Assembly (NCBI RefSeq): GCF_003999975.1
Contig: NZ_RJAC01000013.1
Coordinates: 62,001 to 126,000, forward strand
Direction: 5' to 3'
DNA length: 64,000 nucleotides
Origin: Actinoplanes solisilvae
Lineage (GTDB): Bacteria; Actinomycetota; Actinomycetes; Mycobacteriales; Micromonosporaceae
Part shown: piece by piece, positions 24,527 to 33,859 of the stretch
How positions within the stretch are numbered: position 1 is the first letter of the stretch
How the letters are laid out: the number at the start of each line of letters is the position of its first letter
Notes under the pieces: model-generated
Told to the model about the DNA's origin: nothing
Seen by the model: the letters and a program-made list of their open reading frames with translations, nothing else
The model's database searches: none
Position numbers and translations under genes: made by a program

Positions 24527-27190
24527 GTGCGGTCCACCCTGTACGGCCGGGGCGAGCTCCTCGCGACGATCGAGGACCGCCTCGGCACGGGCGGTGGCGT
24601 CGCCCTGAGCGGACCGGCGGGCATCGGCCGCACGGCCCTGCTCGACGCGATCGCCTCCGCCGCCGAAGCGCGCGGCGAACTCGTGGTGCGGGTGCGCCCG
24701 GCTCGGAGCGAGCGTCTGGTCCCGTACGCGGGAATCGGCTCCTTGCTCGCCCAACTGCCGGCCCCGCCCATGCCACCGGCCCAGCGCGCCGCTCTCGCCG
24801 CTCTGCGGCAGGGCCTGCCCCCGCGCGCCGGCGCCCGCCGCCTGGTGCTGCCGCTGCTGCTGGAACGTAGCGCGCGAACCCGCCCGGTCCTGATCGTGCT
24901 CGACGACTGTCAATGGCTCGACGCCGCCTCGGCCGAGCTGATCGCCTTCGCCATGCGCCGCCGGCCCGGCCGCCGGGTGCGGATGATCGCCGCCGAACGG
25001 GGCCGCCACCGGGCCGTGCGGCTCTGCCCGGCCCCCGCCACCGAGATCGAGGTGCCGCCGCTGGAGCCCGGCGATCTGACCGAGCTGCTCGAGGCGCGTG
25101 GCCTGCCCTGTCGTGCGGCGAGCCGCCTGCACGAGGCCAGCGCCGGCAACCCGCGGCTTGCCCTCACGCTGGGCGCGGCTCTGCCGCCCGGCCCGGCGTG
25201 GCGCCGGCCCCCGCTGCCCGAGGCCGCCCGTGAGCTGCTGCGCGACCGCCTCGACGGTCTGCCCGCCGAGACCGTCCGCACCCTGCTGGTCGCCGCGCTG
25301 GCCACCGAGCCGACCGTGCCGGTGCTGCTGCGTGCCGGCCGTGAGGACGCCGTCCGTGACCTGCGCCCGGCCGCCGCGGCCGCGGTGGTGACCCTCGACG
25401 GCGACGCGATCCGGTTCACTCCGCCCCTGCTGGCCGACGTGATCGCCGAGGACGCCACCGCCGGTTCCCGCATCGAGGCGCACACGGCCCTGGCCGCGGG
25501 GGCCACCGACCCGGTCCAGGCCCTGCGTCACCGCGCGCTGCGCAGCTCGGTCCCCGACGCCGCCGTGGCCCGCTCGCTGGCCGAAGCCGCCGGGCGCAGC
25601 CGCGGACACCTCGCCGCCGAGCTCTACCTGCTGGCCGCCGACCGCTGCCCGCACACGCTGGCCGCCGAGCGTCTCGACTGGCTCCTCGAGGCGGCCCGGG
25701 GCGGCAGATGGGGCCACGCCGCCGAGGCCGTCCTGGCCGCCGAAGCCACGCCCGCCCACCGGGTGCACGCCCGGCTCGTGCTGATCGACCTGGCCGGGCA
25801 GGGGGTCGCCGGGATGGGCGAGACGGTCGCCGCCGCCCTCGCCGACGCCGGTGACGACCCCGCCCTGCTCGCTCCCGTGCTGCTGCGGATCACCTGGGCC
25901 TCGCTGCTGACCGGTCGCCCCGGCCGGGCCGCCGACGAGGCCACCCGTACGGCGTCGGCCGCGCGCCGGGCCGGTGACCCGGCCACCGAGGCGATGGCGC
26001 TCAGCGTGCTGGCCCAGATCGAGCGGCTGCGCGGCGATCCAGGCTGGCCCGGCACGCTCGCCCGCGCGCTGGCGCTGCCCGCCGACCCCGCCCCGGACCG
26101 GCTGCACCACGGCCCCCGCTATGTGGCGGCCGGGTTCGCGATGATGGACGACCGCCTCGACGAGGCCCACGCCGCGCTGCTGAGCCTGCTCGTGATCGCC
26201 GAGCAGAACCGCACCGGCGAGGCCCGGGTGGCCGTGCTGCGCAGCCTGTCCGAGGTGGCCACCCGCGCGGGCCGCTGCCGCGAGGCGCTCGGCTATGCCC
26301 ACCGGGCCGTTCGGGCGGCTCGCCGCGCGGGGCTGAGCCCGGGGCCGACCTGGTACACGGCGGCGGTCGCCGAACTGGCCGGCGGCAGCCTGAGCGCCGC
26401 GGCCGGGTTCGCGCGCCGGGGCGTGCGCGCCTCCGAACAGGAGGGCGACCGGCTCCATCTGCGGCGCAACCTGCACGCGCTGGGCCAGGCCGAGCTGCGG
26501 GCGGGCGAGACCCGGGCCGGGGTGGCGACCCTGCGACGGTTGCGCGACCTGGAGGCCTCGTTCGGCGGCGTCGACCCCGTCGTGCGCTGGCACGGCGACC
26601 TGGCCGGCGGACTGGCCGCGCTGGGCGAGCACGTCGAGGCGGCGGCCACGCTCGCGGCGGCGCGAGTGGGCGCCCATCCGGCGGAGACCGGCTATCTCGA
26701 CCGGGCCGCCGCCGTGCTGCTCTCCGAAAGCGGCCAGGCCGACTCGGCCGTGCTGCTGTCGGCGGCCGCGGCCCAGCACTTCGAGCAGCTGCGCCGACCG
26801 ATCGAGCAGGGGCACGCGCTGCTCGTGCAGGGCAGCGCCGAGCGTCGCCGCCGCCGGTACGCCGCCGCCCGCCTGGCCATCGGCGCCGCGCTCGCCATCT
26901 TCCTGGCCGCCGACGCCAAACCGTGGGCCGAGCAGACCGCGCGGGCGCTGGCCGGCGCCGCCGCCGCGGGCACGCCGATCGAGAACGGTCTGACCTCGAC
27001 CGAGTTACGCATAGCGGTGCTGGTCCGCGACGGTGCGAGCAACCGGGAGATCGCCGTCCGGCTCTATCTGAGCGTCAAAACCGTCGAGGCGACGCTGACC
27101 CGCATCTACCGCAAGCTGGGGGTGCGCTCGCGCACGCAACTCTCGTCCCGGCTGCCGGACGTGGTGTCCGAAGTCACCCGGAGTGCCTGA
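24527..27190 (+). CDS. Large LuxR-family ATP-binding regulator (LAL type)
   Basis: An 887-residue regulator with an N-terminal AAA/NACHT-like ATPase, a long alpha-helical TPR-like middle and a C-terminal LuxR helix-turn-helix (LTSTELRIAVLVRDGASNREIA, then KTVEATLTRIYRKLGVRSR). Walker B is VLIVLDDCQWLD. The Walker A motif reads GPAGIGRT: the conserved lysine is Arg35, so ATP binding may be weakened. LAL regulators often activate antibiotic or sugar genes; no obvious target other than the preceding export cluster lies near. Start GTG at 24527 follows AGGGGG. Confidence 0.88.
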   Translation: MRSTLYGRGELLATIEDRLGTGGGVALSGPAGIGRTALLDAIASAAEARGELVVRVRPARSERLVPYAGIGSLLAQLPAPPMPPAQRAALAALRQGLPPRAGARRLVLPLLLERSARTRPVLIVLDDCQWLDAASAELIAFAMRRRPGRRVRMIAAERGRHRAVRLCPAPATEIEVPPLEPGDLTELLEARGLPCRAASRLHEASAGNPRLALTLGAALPPGPAWRRPPLPEAARELLRDRLDGLPAETVRTLLVAALATEPTVPVLLRAGREDAVRDLRPAAAAAVVTLDGDAIRFTPPLLADVIAEDATAGSRIEAHTALAAGATDPVQALRHRALRSSVPDAAVARSLAEAAGRSRGHLAAELYLLAADRCPHTLAAERLDWLLEAARGGRWGHAAEAVLAAEATPAHRVHARLVLIDLAGQGVAGMGETVAAALADAGDDPALLAPVLLRITWASLLTGRPGRAADEATRTASAARRAGDPATEAMALSVLAQIERLRGDPGWPGTLARALALPADPAPDRLHHGPRYVAAGFAMMDDRLDEAHAALLSLLVIAEQNRTGEARVAVLRSLSEVATRAGRCREALGYAHRAVRAARRAGLSPGPTWYTAAVAELAGGSLSAAAGFARRGVRASEQEGDRLHLRRNLHALGQAELRAGETRAGVATLRRLRDLEASFGGVDPVVRWHGDLAGGLAALGEHVEAAATLAAARVGAHPAETGYLDRAAAVLLSESGQADSAVLLSAAAAQHFEQLRRPIEQGHALLVQGSAERRRRRYAAARLAIGAALAIFLAADAKPWAEQTARALAGAAAAGTPIENGLTSTELRIAVLVRDGASNREIAVRLYLSVKTVEATLTRIYRKLGVRSRTQLSSRLPDVVSEVTRSA

Positions 27191-27360
27191 CCAGCCACTA
27201 CGCCACGGAGAGTGACCCCGGCTACAGGATTTCGGTGGCCACCATCACGTCCGTCTTCCACCTTTTACCTGCTTGATTTGGGGATGAAGCAGAGGGTGCG
27301 GATCGTTGTAAGGGAAGGCGACGAGGCCTATCGCCATCACGATCCGTAAGGGAGACGGCC

Positions 27361-27618
27361 ATGCAGTTCACGACCAAGCTTCGCGACGTGCGTACGGCAC
27401 TGGCGAACCGGCGCACCACGCGCACGGCTCACCGCCGGCTCGCCGACGAGCTCGCGTCGTTCCGCACCACCGCCGAGCGCGCCGAGATCGACCAGCTCCT
27501 CAGCCGGCACAGCAACGAGGAGGCCGAGGTCATCCGCGCGATCCTTTACCGCCAGGACGTGGAGCGTCAGCACCGCGCCGGGCGCCAGACCGCCGGACTC
27601 GGTGGTTACCTGGGCTGA
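27361..27618 (+). CDS. Small basic helical protein, unknown function
   Basis: An 85-residue protein, rich in Arg, Ala and Glu, predicted to be helical with no membrane segment or signal. I do not recognise the family. The first 35 residues are strongly basic (TRTAHRRLADELASFRTT) and the middle is acidic (NEEAEVIRAIL). AGGGAGA before the ATG and a strong terminator after the gene support it as a real single-gene unit. Several CCTTTTACC-like AT-rich bases lie about 100 bp upstream and may form its promoter. Confidence 0.65.
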   Translation: MQFTTKLRDVRTALANRRTTRTAHRRLADELASFRTTAERAEIDQLLSRHSNEEAEVIRAILYRQDVERQHRAGRQTAGLGGYLG

Positions 27619-27670
27619 TCAAGCCCCACCGGCCGGGGAACCGACCCCGGCCGGCCCCTGACTTAGACAG

Positions 27671-27696
27671 AAAAGCCCCGCGCGAGCGGGGCTTTT
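27671..27696. terminator. Strong bidirectional terminator
   Basis: AAAAGCCCCGC (27671-27681) pairs perfectly with GCGGGGCTTTT (27686-27696) around loop GCGA, followed by a T-rich tract. It ends both the small gene on the plus strand and terC on the minus strand. Confidence 0.9.
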
Positions 27697-27701
27697 CTTT
27701 T

Positions 27702-28709
27702 TCAGCGTTTCTGGCGGTCGCTGTCGCGGGACTTGGCCCGCAGGCTGCCGGCGTGGGCCTTGGCGGCGGGATCCTGACGCGACTTGCGCAGGCTCAGGAC
27801 CGTGGTCAGGGTCAGGACCACCAGGATGACGATCAGCGAGACCGCCGTCGAGATCTCGGGCACCGACTTGCTGATGTCCTCGTGGGCCCAGTGCAGAACC
27901 AGCTTGGCCCCGATGAAGGCCAGGATGATCGCCAGGCCGGCCGAGAGGTAGACCAGGCGGTCGAGCAGGCCCTTCACGAGGAAGAAGAGGGCGCGCAGGC
28001 CGAGCAGCGCGAACGCGTTGGCCACGAAGACGATGTACGCCTCGTCGGTCACGCCGAACACGGCCGGGATCGAGTCGAGCGCGAACAGCAGATCGGAGCT
28101 GCCGATCGCGATCAGCACGATGAACATCGGGGTGACCACGCGGCGGCCGTCCACCTTGGTGATCATCTTGCCGCCGATGTAGTCGTCGGAGACCGGCAGG
28201 ATGCGCCGGCTCACCTTGACCAGGGCGTTGTCCTCGACGTCGGGGTCTTCGTCGCGGTGCCGGAAGAGCTGGACCGCGGTGAAGATCAGCAGCAGGCCGA
28301 AGACCAGGAACATGAAGCTGAACAGGCTCAGCAGCGTCGCGCCGAGGGCGATGAAGATGACTCGCAGGATCAGCGCGATGATGATGCCGAAGGTCAGGAC
28401 CTCCTGCTGGTATTTCTCGGGGACCGCGAACGTGCTCATGATGATCACGAACACGAAGAGGTTGTCGACCGACAGGCTCTTCTCGACGATGTAGCCCGCG
28501 AAATATTCGGCCCCGAAGTTCCAGCCGGCTATCTGGCCGAAGACGACGCCGAAGGCGACCGCGATCCCGATGTAGAAGACGGACCAGGCCGTCGCCTCCC
28601 GGAAGCCGACCGCGTGCGGCCGCAGCACGCCGAGGGTCAGATCGAGGGCGAGCAGGGCGACGATGACCCCGATGGTCAACGTCCAGCCGAGCGCGGTGAC
28701 CTCAAGCAT
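27702..28709 (-). CDS. TerC-family integral membrane protein
   Basis: A 335-residue protein with about nine membrane helices. The family blocks are EYFAGYIVEKSLSVDNLFVF and AIGSSDLLFALDSIPAVFGV, which hold the conserved acidic residues thought to bind metal. TerC/Alx proteins are linked to tellurite resistance and, in E. coli Alx and related proteins, to manganese export; manganese or calcium handling during secretion is the likeliest role here. GGAGG lies before the ATG. A candidate promoter about 260 bp upstream implies a long leader. It stands alone between two terminator-bounded genes. Confidence 0.9.
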   Translation of the reverse strand: MLEVTALGWTLTIGVIVALLALDLTLGVLRPHAVGFREATAWSVFYIGIAVAFGVVFGQIAGWNFGAEYFAGYIVEKSLSVDNLFVFVIIMSTFAVPEKYQQEVLTFGIIIALILRVIFIALGATLLSLFSFMFLVFGLLLIFTAVQLFRHRDEDPDVEDNALVKVSRRILPVSDDYIGGKMITKVDGRRVVTPMFIVLIAIGSSDLLFALDSIPAVFGVTDEAYIVFVANAFALLGLRALFFLVKGLLDRLVYLSAGLAIILAFIGAKLVLHWAHEDISKSVPEISTAVSLIVILVVLTLTTVLSLRKSRQDPAAKAHAGSLRAKSRDSDRQKR

Positions 28710-29247
28710 CGCTAAGAAACCTCCGGGCGTAAGCGGGGTGGCAACTGATCAATCGTCCCCGTTTACCCTGGGAGATTGCTGAACGAGGCCCCGCCTACCA
28801 GGGAGTTTACGCGCGTTCCCGGCCTTCGCGACCGGAACGGGTGTTTCGCGATGGTCGTCGTCACCTTCTGTGCAGGTGCGAACGGGCGGGCACTTTCCGT
28901 CATCGCAATCCATATCATCGGCGCCCCTCGATCAGGCTACGCCAAATGCATAGATACAGATCCATCAAAACGTTAACTCTGTTTTACGGCTCTGTCATGG
29001 CTTTCGCGAATCCGCAGCTCAGCGCCGTGTGTACAGAATGCATCAATCCGGCGAGCACATCGGACGGAAAACTTGTCTGATGAGGACATTGCGCTCAGAT
29101 GACCGCGCTGGCATGCTACGCGATGTCGTTCTGGGGGACGCAGACCGTAACTCTGGCGTCAAGCCATACGCATAACTCTCGGTAATCATCTGGCGGGATA
29201 GCCCGAGGTAACCCCATGTGAACACCGAGATGGAGAGGAGACGTGCC
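28710..29247. other. 538-bp divergent intergenic region between terC and the GPP34 gene
   Basis: No credible gene. In terC orientation it holds a candidate promoter (28970-28998) and a long leader with CCCTGG/CCAGGG arms (28766-28771, 28798-28803) that would form a stem. The stretch 28900-29060 is markedly richer in A and T than the surroundings, as expected for promoters on both strands. The GPP34 promoter is probably near 29060-29200, but I cannot pick it out. Confidence 0.6.
28970..28998 (-). promoter_or_regulatory. Candidate terC promoter
   Basis: On the minus strand ATGACA (28998-28993), 17 bases, TAACGT (28975-28970): near-consensus -35 and -10 elements for the housekeeping sigma factor. 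It would give a leader of roughly 250 nt before terC. Confidence 0.45.
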
Positions 29248-29898
29248 GTGACGGCATCGGCACAGCTACCCCTGGCCGACGACCTCTTTCTGACCGCGCA
29301 CGACTCGGTCAAGGGCAAATGCCTGTTGTCCCCGGCCACCCTGGGCCTGGGCATGGCGGCCGCGCTGCTCGGCGAGCTGGTGCTCTGGCGCCGCCTCGAC
29401 GTGGTGGACGGCAAGATACAGATCATCGACGACCGCCCGACCGGCGACCCCGCCGCTACGGCCGTCCTCGACCAGTTGCTGCGCGAGGGCCACCACCGGG
29501 CCGTACGGGACTGGATCTCGTTCCTGGCCACGGGCGTCGCCACCGACCTGGTCGAGCGTCGCCTGGCCCGCTCCGCGCTCGTGCAGCGTCAGGAGAAGCG
29601 CGGCCTGATGGGCACCAAGGTCTCCTTCGTGCCGTCCGACTCGATGATCGCGGGCTGGCCCGCCACCCGCATCCGCACCTTCATCGGCCGCGGCGAGCTG
29701 CTCGACATCCCCGACCTGGTCCTGGCCGGCCTGATCCTCGCGACCGGCCTCGACCAGCACGTCTTCATGACCCTCGAGCAGCGCGGCCGTACGCAGCTCT
29801 TCGACCAGCTCAAGCGCAGGCTCCCGGCCATGTTGCTCGAACTGGTCGGCCAGGCCGAGGCCGCCGTCGGCGACGCCGTCATGGCCCGCCGCGCCTGA
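29248..29898 (+). CDS. GPP34-family protein
   Basis: A 216-residue member of the GPP34 family, related to eukaryotic GOLPH3, which binds phosphatidylinositol 4-phosphate on Golgi membranes. The N-terminal LPLADDLFLTAHDSVKGKCLLS and the following helices up to WRRLDVVDGKIQI are typical. Actinobacteria often carry several copies with no known function; membrane association is inferred from the family. The preferred start is the GTG at 29248, with GAGAGGAGA upstream, rather than the GTG at 29218. The APC permease follows after 46 bases. Confidence 0.82.
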   Translation: MTASAQLPLADDLFLTAHDSVKGKCLLSPATLGLGMAAALLGELVLWRRLDVVDGKIQIIDDRPTGDPAATAVLDQLLREGHHRAVRDWISFLATGVATDLVERRLARSALVQRQEKRGLMGTKVSFVPSDSMIAGWPATRIRTFIGRGELLDIPDLVLAGLILATGLDQHVFMTLEQRGRTQLFDQLKRRLPAMLLELVGQAEAAVGDAVMARRA

Positions 29899-29944
29899 CC
29901 TTCCTCTTTCACCACCCCCACTCAACCCCTTCATGGAGATCCGC

Positions 29945-31462
29945 GTGTCCTCGACCGCAACAAAACCCCCGCAAAGCCAGTTGTCGACGGCGCTCGCCAA
30001 AGATCGGCTCGGCGTCGCCGCGGTGGTCTTCTTCGTCATGTCCGCCGCCGCGCCGCTCACCGTGGTCGCCGGCGTCGTCCCCACCGGCATCGCCGTCACC
30101 GAGCTGACCGGCATCTCGATCGCCTTCATCGCCTGCGCCGTCGTCCTCGCGCTCTTCGCGGTCGGCTACGTCGCCATGTCCCGGCACATCGAGAACGCGG
30201 GCGCCTTCTACGCGTACATCGCCCAGGGGCTCGGCCGCCCGGTCGGGGTCGGTGCCTCGTGGGTGGCGCTGCTGGCCTACAACATGTTCCAGATCGCCGC
30301 GTACGGCGGCTTCGGCTTCATCGCCAACCTGCAGTTCCAGGAGTGGTTCGGCGTCGACATCCCGTGGTGGGGGCTGGCGCTGGCCGTCTGGGCGCTGACC
30401 GCGATCCTCGGCGTGCGCGACGTGGCCGTCAACGGCAAGGTCCTGGCCACCCTGCTGGTCGCCGAGATCGTCGTGGTCGTCGCGTTCAGCTTCGCCGACA
30501 TGTTCTCGCCCAACTTCACCGCGTCGTCGGCCCCGCTCGACCCGGGCACCCTGGTCGGCGCCGGCTCGGGCGCGCTGCTGGTCATGGCCGTCACCGGCTT
30601 CGTCGGCTTCGAGCAGTCGGTGGTGTTCAGCGAGGAGTCCCGCGACCCGCGCCGCACGGTGGCCCGCGCGACCTACATCTCCATCGCGCTGATCGCCGTC
30701 CTCTACGGCTTCGCCGCCTGGGCGATGATCTCGGGCGCCGGTGACGACGTGGTCGGGCGCGCCCGCGAGGAAAGCTCCGCCCTGTTCTTCAACGTCGCCT
30801 CCGACCAGCTCGGCAGCACCGCCGTGCACCTGGGCAACGCGCTGTTCCTGACCTCGCTGATCGCCGCGATGATCTCGTTCCACAACATCATCGCCCGGTA
30901 CGCCTTCTCGCTCGGTCGCGAAGGTGTCATCGCCCGCGCATTCGGCCGTACGGTGCCCGGCACCGGCGCGCCCAAGAACGGCTCGCTCGCCCAGAGCGCG
31001 TTCGCCCTGGTCGTCATCGTGGTCTACGCCGTCGCCGGCTGGGACCCGCTGGTCAACCTGTTCTTCTGGGGCGGCACCGGTGGCGGCATCGGCGTGCTGC
31101 TGCTGATCACGCTGGCCGCGTTCGCGGTCATCGGCTACTTCATGAAGAACCCCCACGGCGAGGACTTCTGGCACCGCCTGGGCGCGCCCGTGCTCAGCGC
31201 GATCCTGCTGGTGATCATGTCGTACCTGGCGATCAGCAACATCGCCACGCTCTTCGGCGTCGAACCCGGCAGCAGGCCGACCTGGGTCGTGCCGCTGGCC
31301 TTCGGCGTGCTGCTGGTCGGCGGCATCATCTGGGCCCAGATCCTGCGGTCCAGCCGTCCGCAGGTCTACGCCGGCATCGGCCTCGGTGCTCGCAGCGCCT
31401 CCTCCGTGGGCGGCTTCTCGGCCGCTCTCGCCTCCACCGACGAACCCAAGGACCACCTGTGA
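29945..31462 (+). CDS. APC-superfamily amino acid permease
   Basis: A 505-residue transporter with about 12 helices. The first helix region AVVFFVMSAAAPLTVVAGVVPTG is characteristic of actinobacterial APC permeases, and ENAGAFYAYIAQGLGRPVG is the conserved helix 2-3 segment. The substrate is probably an amino acid or amine. The GTG at 29945 has TGGAG before it; the ATG at 29933 is an alternative. The stop overlaps the GTG of the acetyltransferase gene, so the permease and enzyme are probably made together and may act on the same amine. Confidence 0.85.
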   Translation: MSSTATKPPQSQLSTALAKDRLGVAAVVFFVMSAAAPLTVVAGVVPTGIAVTELTGISIAFIACAVVLALFAVGYVAMSRHIENAGAFYAYIAQGLGRPVGVGASWVALLAYNMFQIAAYGGFGFIANLQFQEWFGVDIPWWGLALAVWALTAILGVRDVAVNGKVLATLLVAEIVVVVAFSFADMFSPNFTASSAPLDPGTLVGAGSGALLVMAVTGFVGFEQSVVFSEESRDPRRTVARATYISIALIAVLYGFAAWAMISGAGDDVVGRAREESSALFFNVASDQLGSTAVHLGNALFLTSLIAAMISFHNIIARYAFSLGREGVIARAFGRTVPGTGAPKNGSLAQSAFALVVIVVYAVAGWDPLVNLFFWGGTGGGIGVLLLITLAAFAVIGYFMKNPHGEDFWHRLGAPVLSAILLVIMSYLAISNIATLFGVEPGSRPTWVVPLAFGVLLVGGIIWAQILRSSRPQVYAGIGLGARSASSVGGFSAALASTDEPKDHL

Positions 31463-32064
31463 CGACGTACCCCCCGATCCGCCCTGCCCGTGACGAGGAG
31501 ATCCCTGCTGTCGGGCAGCTCATCAGCCACTCCTTCTTCGAGCTGGACGCGAACCGCTACCTGGTGCCGCAGCTCGACGACCGCCTCAAGGTGATGGCCG
31601 ACTTCTTCACGCTGCTCACCGAGCACGCCCAGAAGTACGGCCGGGTCGACGTCGTCGACCTGCCCGGCGGCGACGGACTGGCCGCCTGCGGCGTGTGGTT
31701 CGACTACACCAAGGAGTCCCCCGAGCAGGAGGACTACGAGGAGCGGATGAACGCCCTCGCCGGGCCGTACATCGAGCGCTTCAACGCCCTCGACCAGCTC
31801 TTCGAGAAGCACCACCCGCACGACGCGCACTGGCACCTCGCGTTCCTGGCCGTGCACCCCGACCACCAGGACCACGGTCTGGGCGGCAAGCTGATGACGC
31901 TGGTGCACGACGAGCTCGAGGCGGCGGGCGTCCCGGCCTACCTGGAGGCGACGAACCAGAACAACGTGCGCCTCTACCACCGGTCCGGCTACGCCGACAT
32001 GGACCCGTTCGAGATGCTGCTCCCCGACGGCACCGCGTTCTACCGGATGTGGCGGGCCGTCTGA
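31459..32064 (+). CDS. GNAT-family N-acetyltransferase
   Basis: A 201-residue GNAT enzyme that transfers acetyl from acetyl-CoA to an unknown amine. The acetyl-CoA-binding loop is in HLAFLAVHPDHQDHGLGGKLM, where the Q/RxxGxG motif appears as QDHGLGG; NNVRLYHRSGYADMDPFEM is the conserved C-terminal block. The GTG start overlaps the permease stop as GTGA. The substrate may be what the permease brings in or sends out. A strong hairpin follows. Confidence 0.82.
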   Translation: MTTYPPIRPARDEEIPAVGQLISHSFFELDANRYLVPQLDDRLKVMADFFTLLTEHAQKYGRVDVVDLPGGDGLAACGVWFDYTKESPEQEDYEERMNALAGPYIERFNALDQLFEKHHPHDAHWHLAFLAVHPDHQDHGLGGKLMTLVHDELEAAGVPAYLEATNQNNVRLYHRSGYADMDPFEMLLPDGTAFYRMWRAV

Positions 32065-32070
32065 TTTTCC

Positions 32071-32101
32071 GGGGGCGCGGTCACCGTCCGGCCGCGCCCC
32101 C
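32071..32101. terminator. Bidirectional terminator between convergent genes
   Basis: GGGGGCGCGG (32071-32080) pairs perfectly with CCGCGCCCCC (32092-32101) across an 11-base loop, between the acetyltransferase and the Ser/Thr kinase genes. Confidence 0.8.
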
Positions 32102-32104
32102 ACC

Positions 32105-33859
32105 TCACCAACTGAACTCGGGCCCTCGCGCCTCGCCGCCCGGCAGCAGGGGGCGTTGCGTGTATTCCCACTTCTGCACCAGCACCAGGTTGCGGCCGTG
32201 CGGCGGCTGCAGGTCGACCGGCCCGCAACTGTGCTTCAGCGCGAAGTCCGTGAACATCAGCGCCTTGCAGGTGTACGGCCCGGCCAGGACCTCGTCGCCC
32301 GCGGCGTCGCGCACCGTCAGCGAGACGTCCAGCTGAATGCCCGGCATCGCTTCGATCTGGCCCACCACCCGCACCGAGGCGCCCAGCGCGTGGCACGGGC
32401 GCCCCAGCACGGGGTGGCCGAGGTCCCATTCGTACTGGTCGCCGCACCGCCACTCGCCGAAGCCGGCCTCCACCCGCGCGCCACCCGCGCCCGCCGACGC
32501 GCCCACCCCGGCCGGACCGGCCGAGACACGGGCGCCGGGCTCGCGCTGCTGCTGCTGCCGCTGCGGCCGCGGCGGTGTCGGCAGGCCGCCCCCGCTCGGC
32601 AGCGCGCCGAGGCTGCCGCCGCCCGGCAACGCGACGGCGCCCGTCGGGAGGCCACCGCTCGGGGCAACCGCGCTCGGCTGAACCAGGCGCGGACCGCCGA
32701 TCCCGGCCGCACCCGACGCCTGCGGAGCCGCGGCGGCGGAGGAATCGCCGGAGTCGAGAAGCTGCCACGCGTTGAAGCCGCCCACGCCGGACAGGGCGAC
32801 CGCCGAGGCCATCAGCGCGACCATCGCCCACGGCCGGCGCCACATCCACGAGCGGGGACCGTTGCGGGGCCGCTTGCGCGACGGGGCGCGGCGCACGGAC
32901 GGGTGCGAGACGGCGCGCAGACCCAGGTCAGGCGAGGCGCCCGTGCCGGGGAGGTCGTCGGCGGCGGCCGGGGCGGGCAGGGCGGGCACCCCGGCCGTCT
33001 CGCGCGAGAGCTCCCGCAGCGCCCGGCCCAGATCGGCCGCGGAGGGACGGCCCGCCGGGTCCTTCGTGAGGCACCACATGATCAGGTCCCACACCGGCGG
33101 CGGCATGCCCTCGGGGCGCTCGGGCGTCTCGTCGAGATGACCGCGCAGCACCGCGAGGGGTTCCCCGGCGTACGGGGGTGCGCCTGTGAGAAGTTCGAAG
33201 AGGACGATGCCCACGGAGTACACATCGGACGCGAAGACGGCCTCGCCCTGGATCGCCTCGGGCGCCATGTAGTGCGGGGTGCCGACGATCGCGTGCGGGG
33301 TCGTGAGACCGGCGGCGTCGAGCACCCGCGCGATGCCGAAGTCGGTGAGCCGCACGTCGAGCCGGCCGTCGTTCTCCTGCAGCAGGATGTTGTCGGGCTT
33401 CACGTCGCGGTGCACCACGCCCAGCTCGTGCGCCTGGGTGAGGGCGGCGGCGACCTGGGCCAGCAGATCGGCGGCGGCCGACGGGGCCAGCGTGCCCTCG
33501 ACGCGCAGATGGTTGCGCAGGCTGCCGCCGGCCACGTAGTCCATGACCAGCGCGAGCGAGCCGCCGACGCTGAACAGGTCACGGACGCCGACGATGTTCT
33601 CGTGCCGCATCATCATCAGGATCGTGCGCTCCTGCACGAACCGGATGACCAGCTTCGGCTGACGCAGCAGACCTTCGTGCAGCAGCTTGACGGCCACGTC
33701 GGCGCCGGAGGACCGGTCGATGCCGCGCCACACCGTGCCGGTGGCACCGTGCCCGACCGGGCAGACCAGGACGTACGAATTGCCGACGCAGCGTCCACTG
33801 AGATCGGCGGTGGCAGCCTCGCCGGGAGCACTGCCGGTCAATGAGGGGAATGACTGCAC
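32105..33859 (-). CDS. Membrane Ser/Thr protein kinase
   Basis: A 584-residue PknB-type kinase. The kinase domain (about residues 30-290) has the loop GHGATGTVWRG, lysine in VAVKLLHE, HRDVKPDNILL, LTDFGIARV and GTPHYMAPEAIQG, all intact. One helix (WAMVALMASAVALSGVGGF, about 345-365) leads to a Gly/Pro/Gln-rich linker and an outside domain of about 130 residues with four cysteines (WRCGDQYEWDLGHPV, RPCHALG). There are no PASTA repeats, so the ligand is not peptidoglycan in the usual way. The GTG at 33859 follows GGAAGGA. The gene is alone on its strand. Confidence 0.92.
   Translation of the reverse strand: MQSFPSLTGSAPGEAATADLSGRCVGNSYVLVCPVGHGATGTVWRGIDRSSGADVAVKLLHEGLLRQPKLVIRFVQERTILMMMRHENIVGVRDLFSVGGSLALVMDYVAGGSLRNHLRVEGTLAPSAAADLLAQVAAALTQAHELGVVHRDVKPDNILLQENDGRLDVRLTDFGIARVLDAAGLTTPHAIVGTPHYMAPEAIQGEAVFASDVYSVGIVLFELLTGAPPYAGEPLAVLRGHLDETPERPEGMPPPVWDLIMWCLTKDPAGRPSAADLGRALRELSRETAGVPALPAPAAADDLPGTGASPDLGLRAVSHPSVRRAPSRKRPRNGPRSWMWRRPWAMVALMASAVALSGVGGFNAWQLLDSGDSSAAAAPQASGAAGIGGPRLVQPSAVAPSGGLPTGAVALPGGGSLGALPSGGGLPTPPRPQRQQQQREPGARVSAGPAGVGASAGAGGARVEAGFGEWRCGDQYEWDLGHPVLGRPCHALGASVRVVGQIEAMPGIQLDVSLTVRDAAGDEVLAGPYTCKALMFTDFALKHSCGPVDLQPPHGRNLVLVQKWEYTQRPLLPGGEARGPEFSW

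Noticed and set aside
28710..28960. yybP-ykoY manganese riboswitch before terC
   Set aside because: I could not find the conserved loop sequences of this class in the leader, so I report only a long leader.
28776..28976. 66-codon plus-strand frame upstream of the GPP34 gene
   Set aside because: No ribosome site, no recognisable product, and it lies in the terC leader and promoter region.
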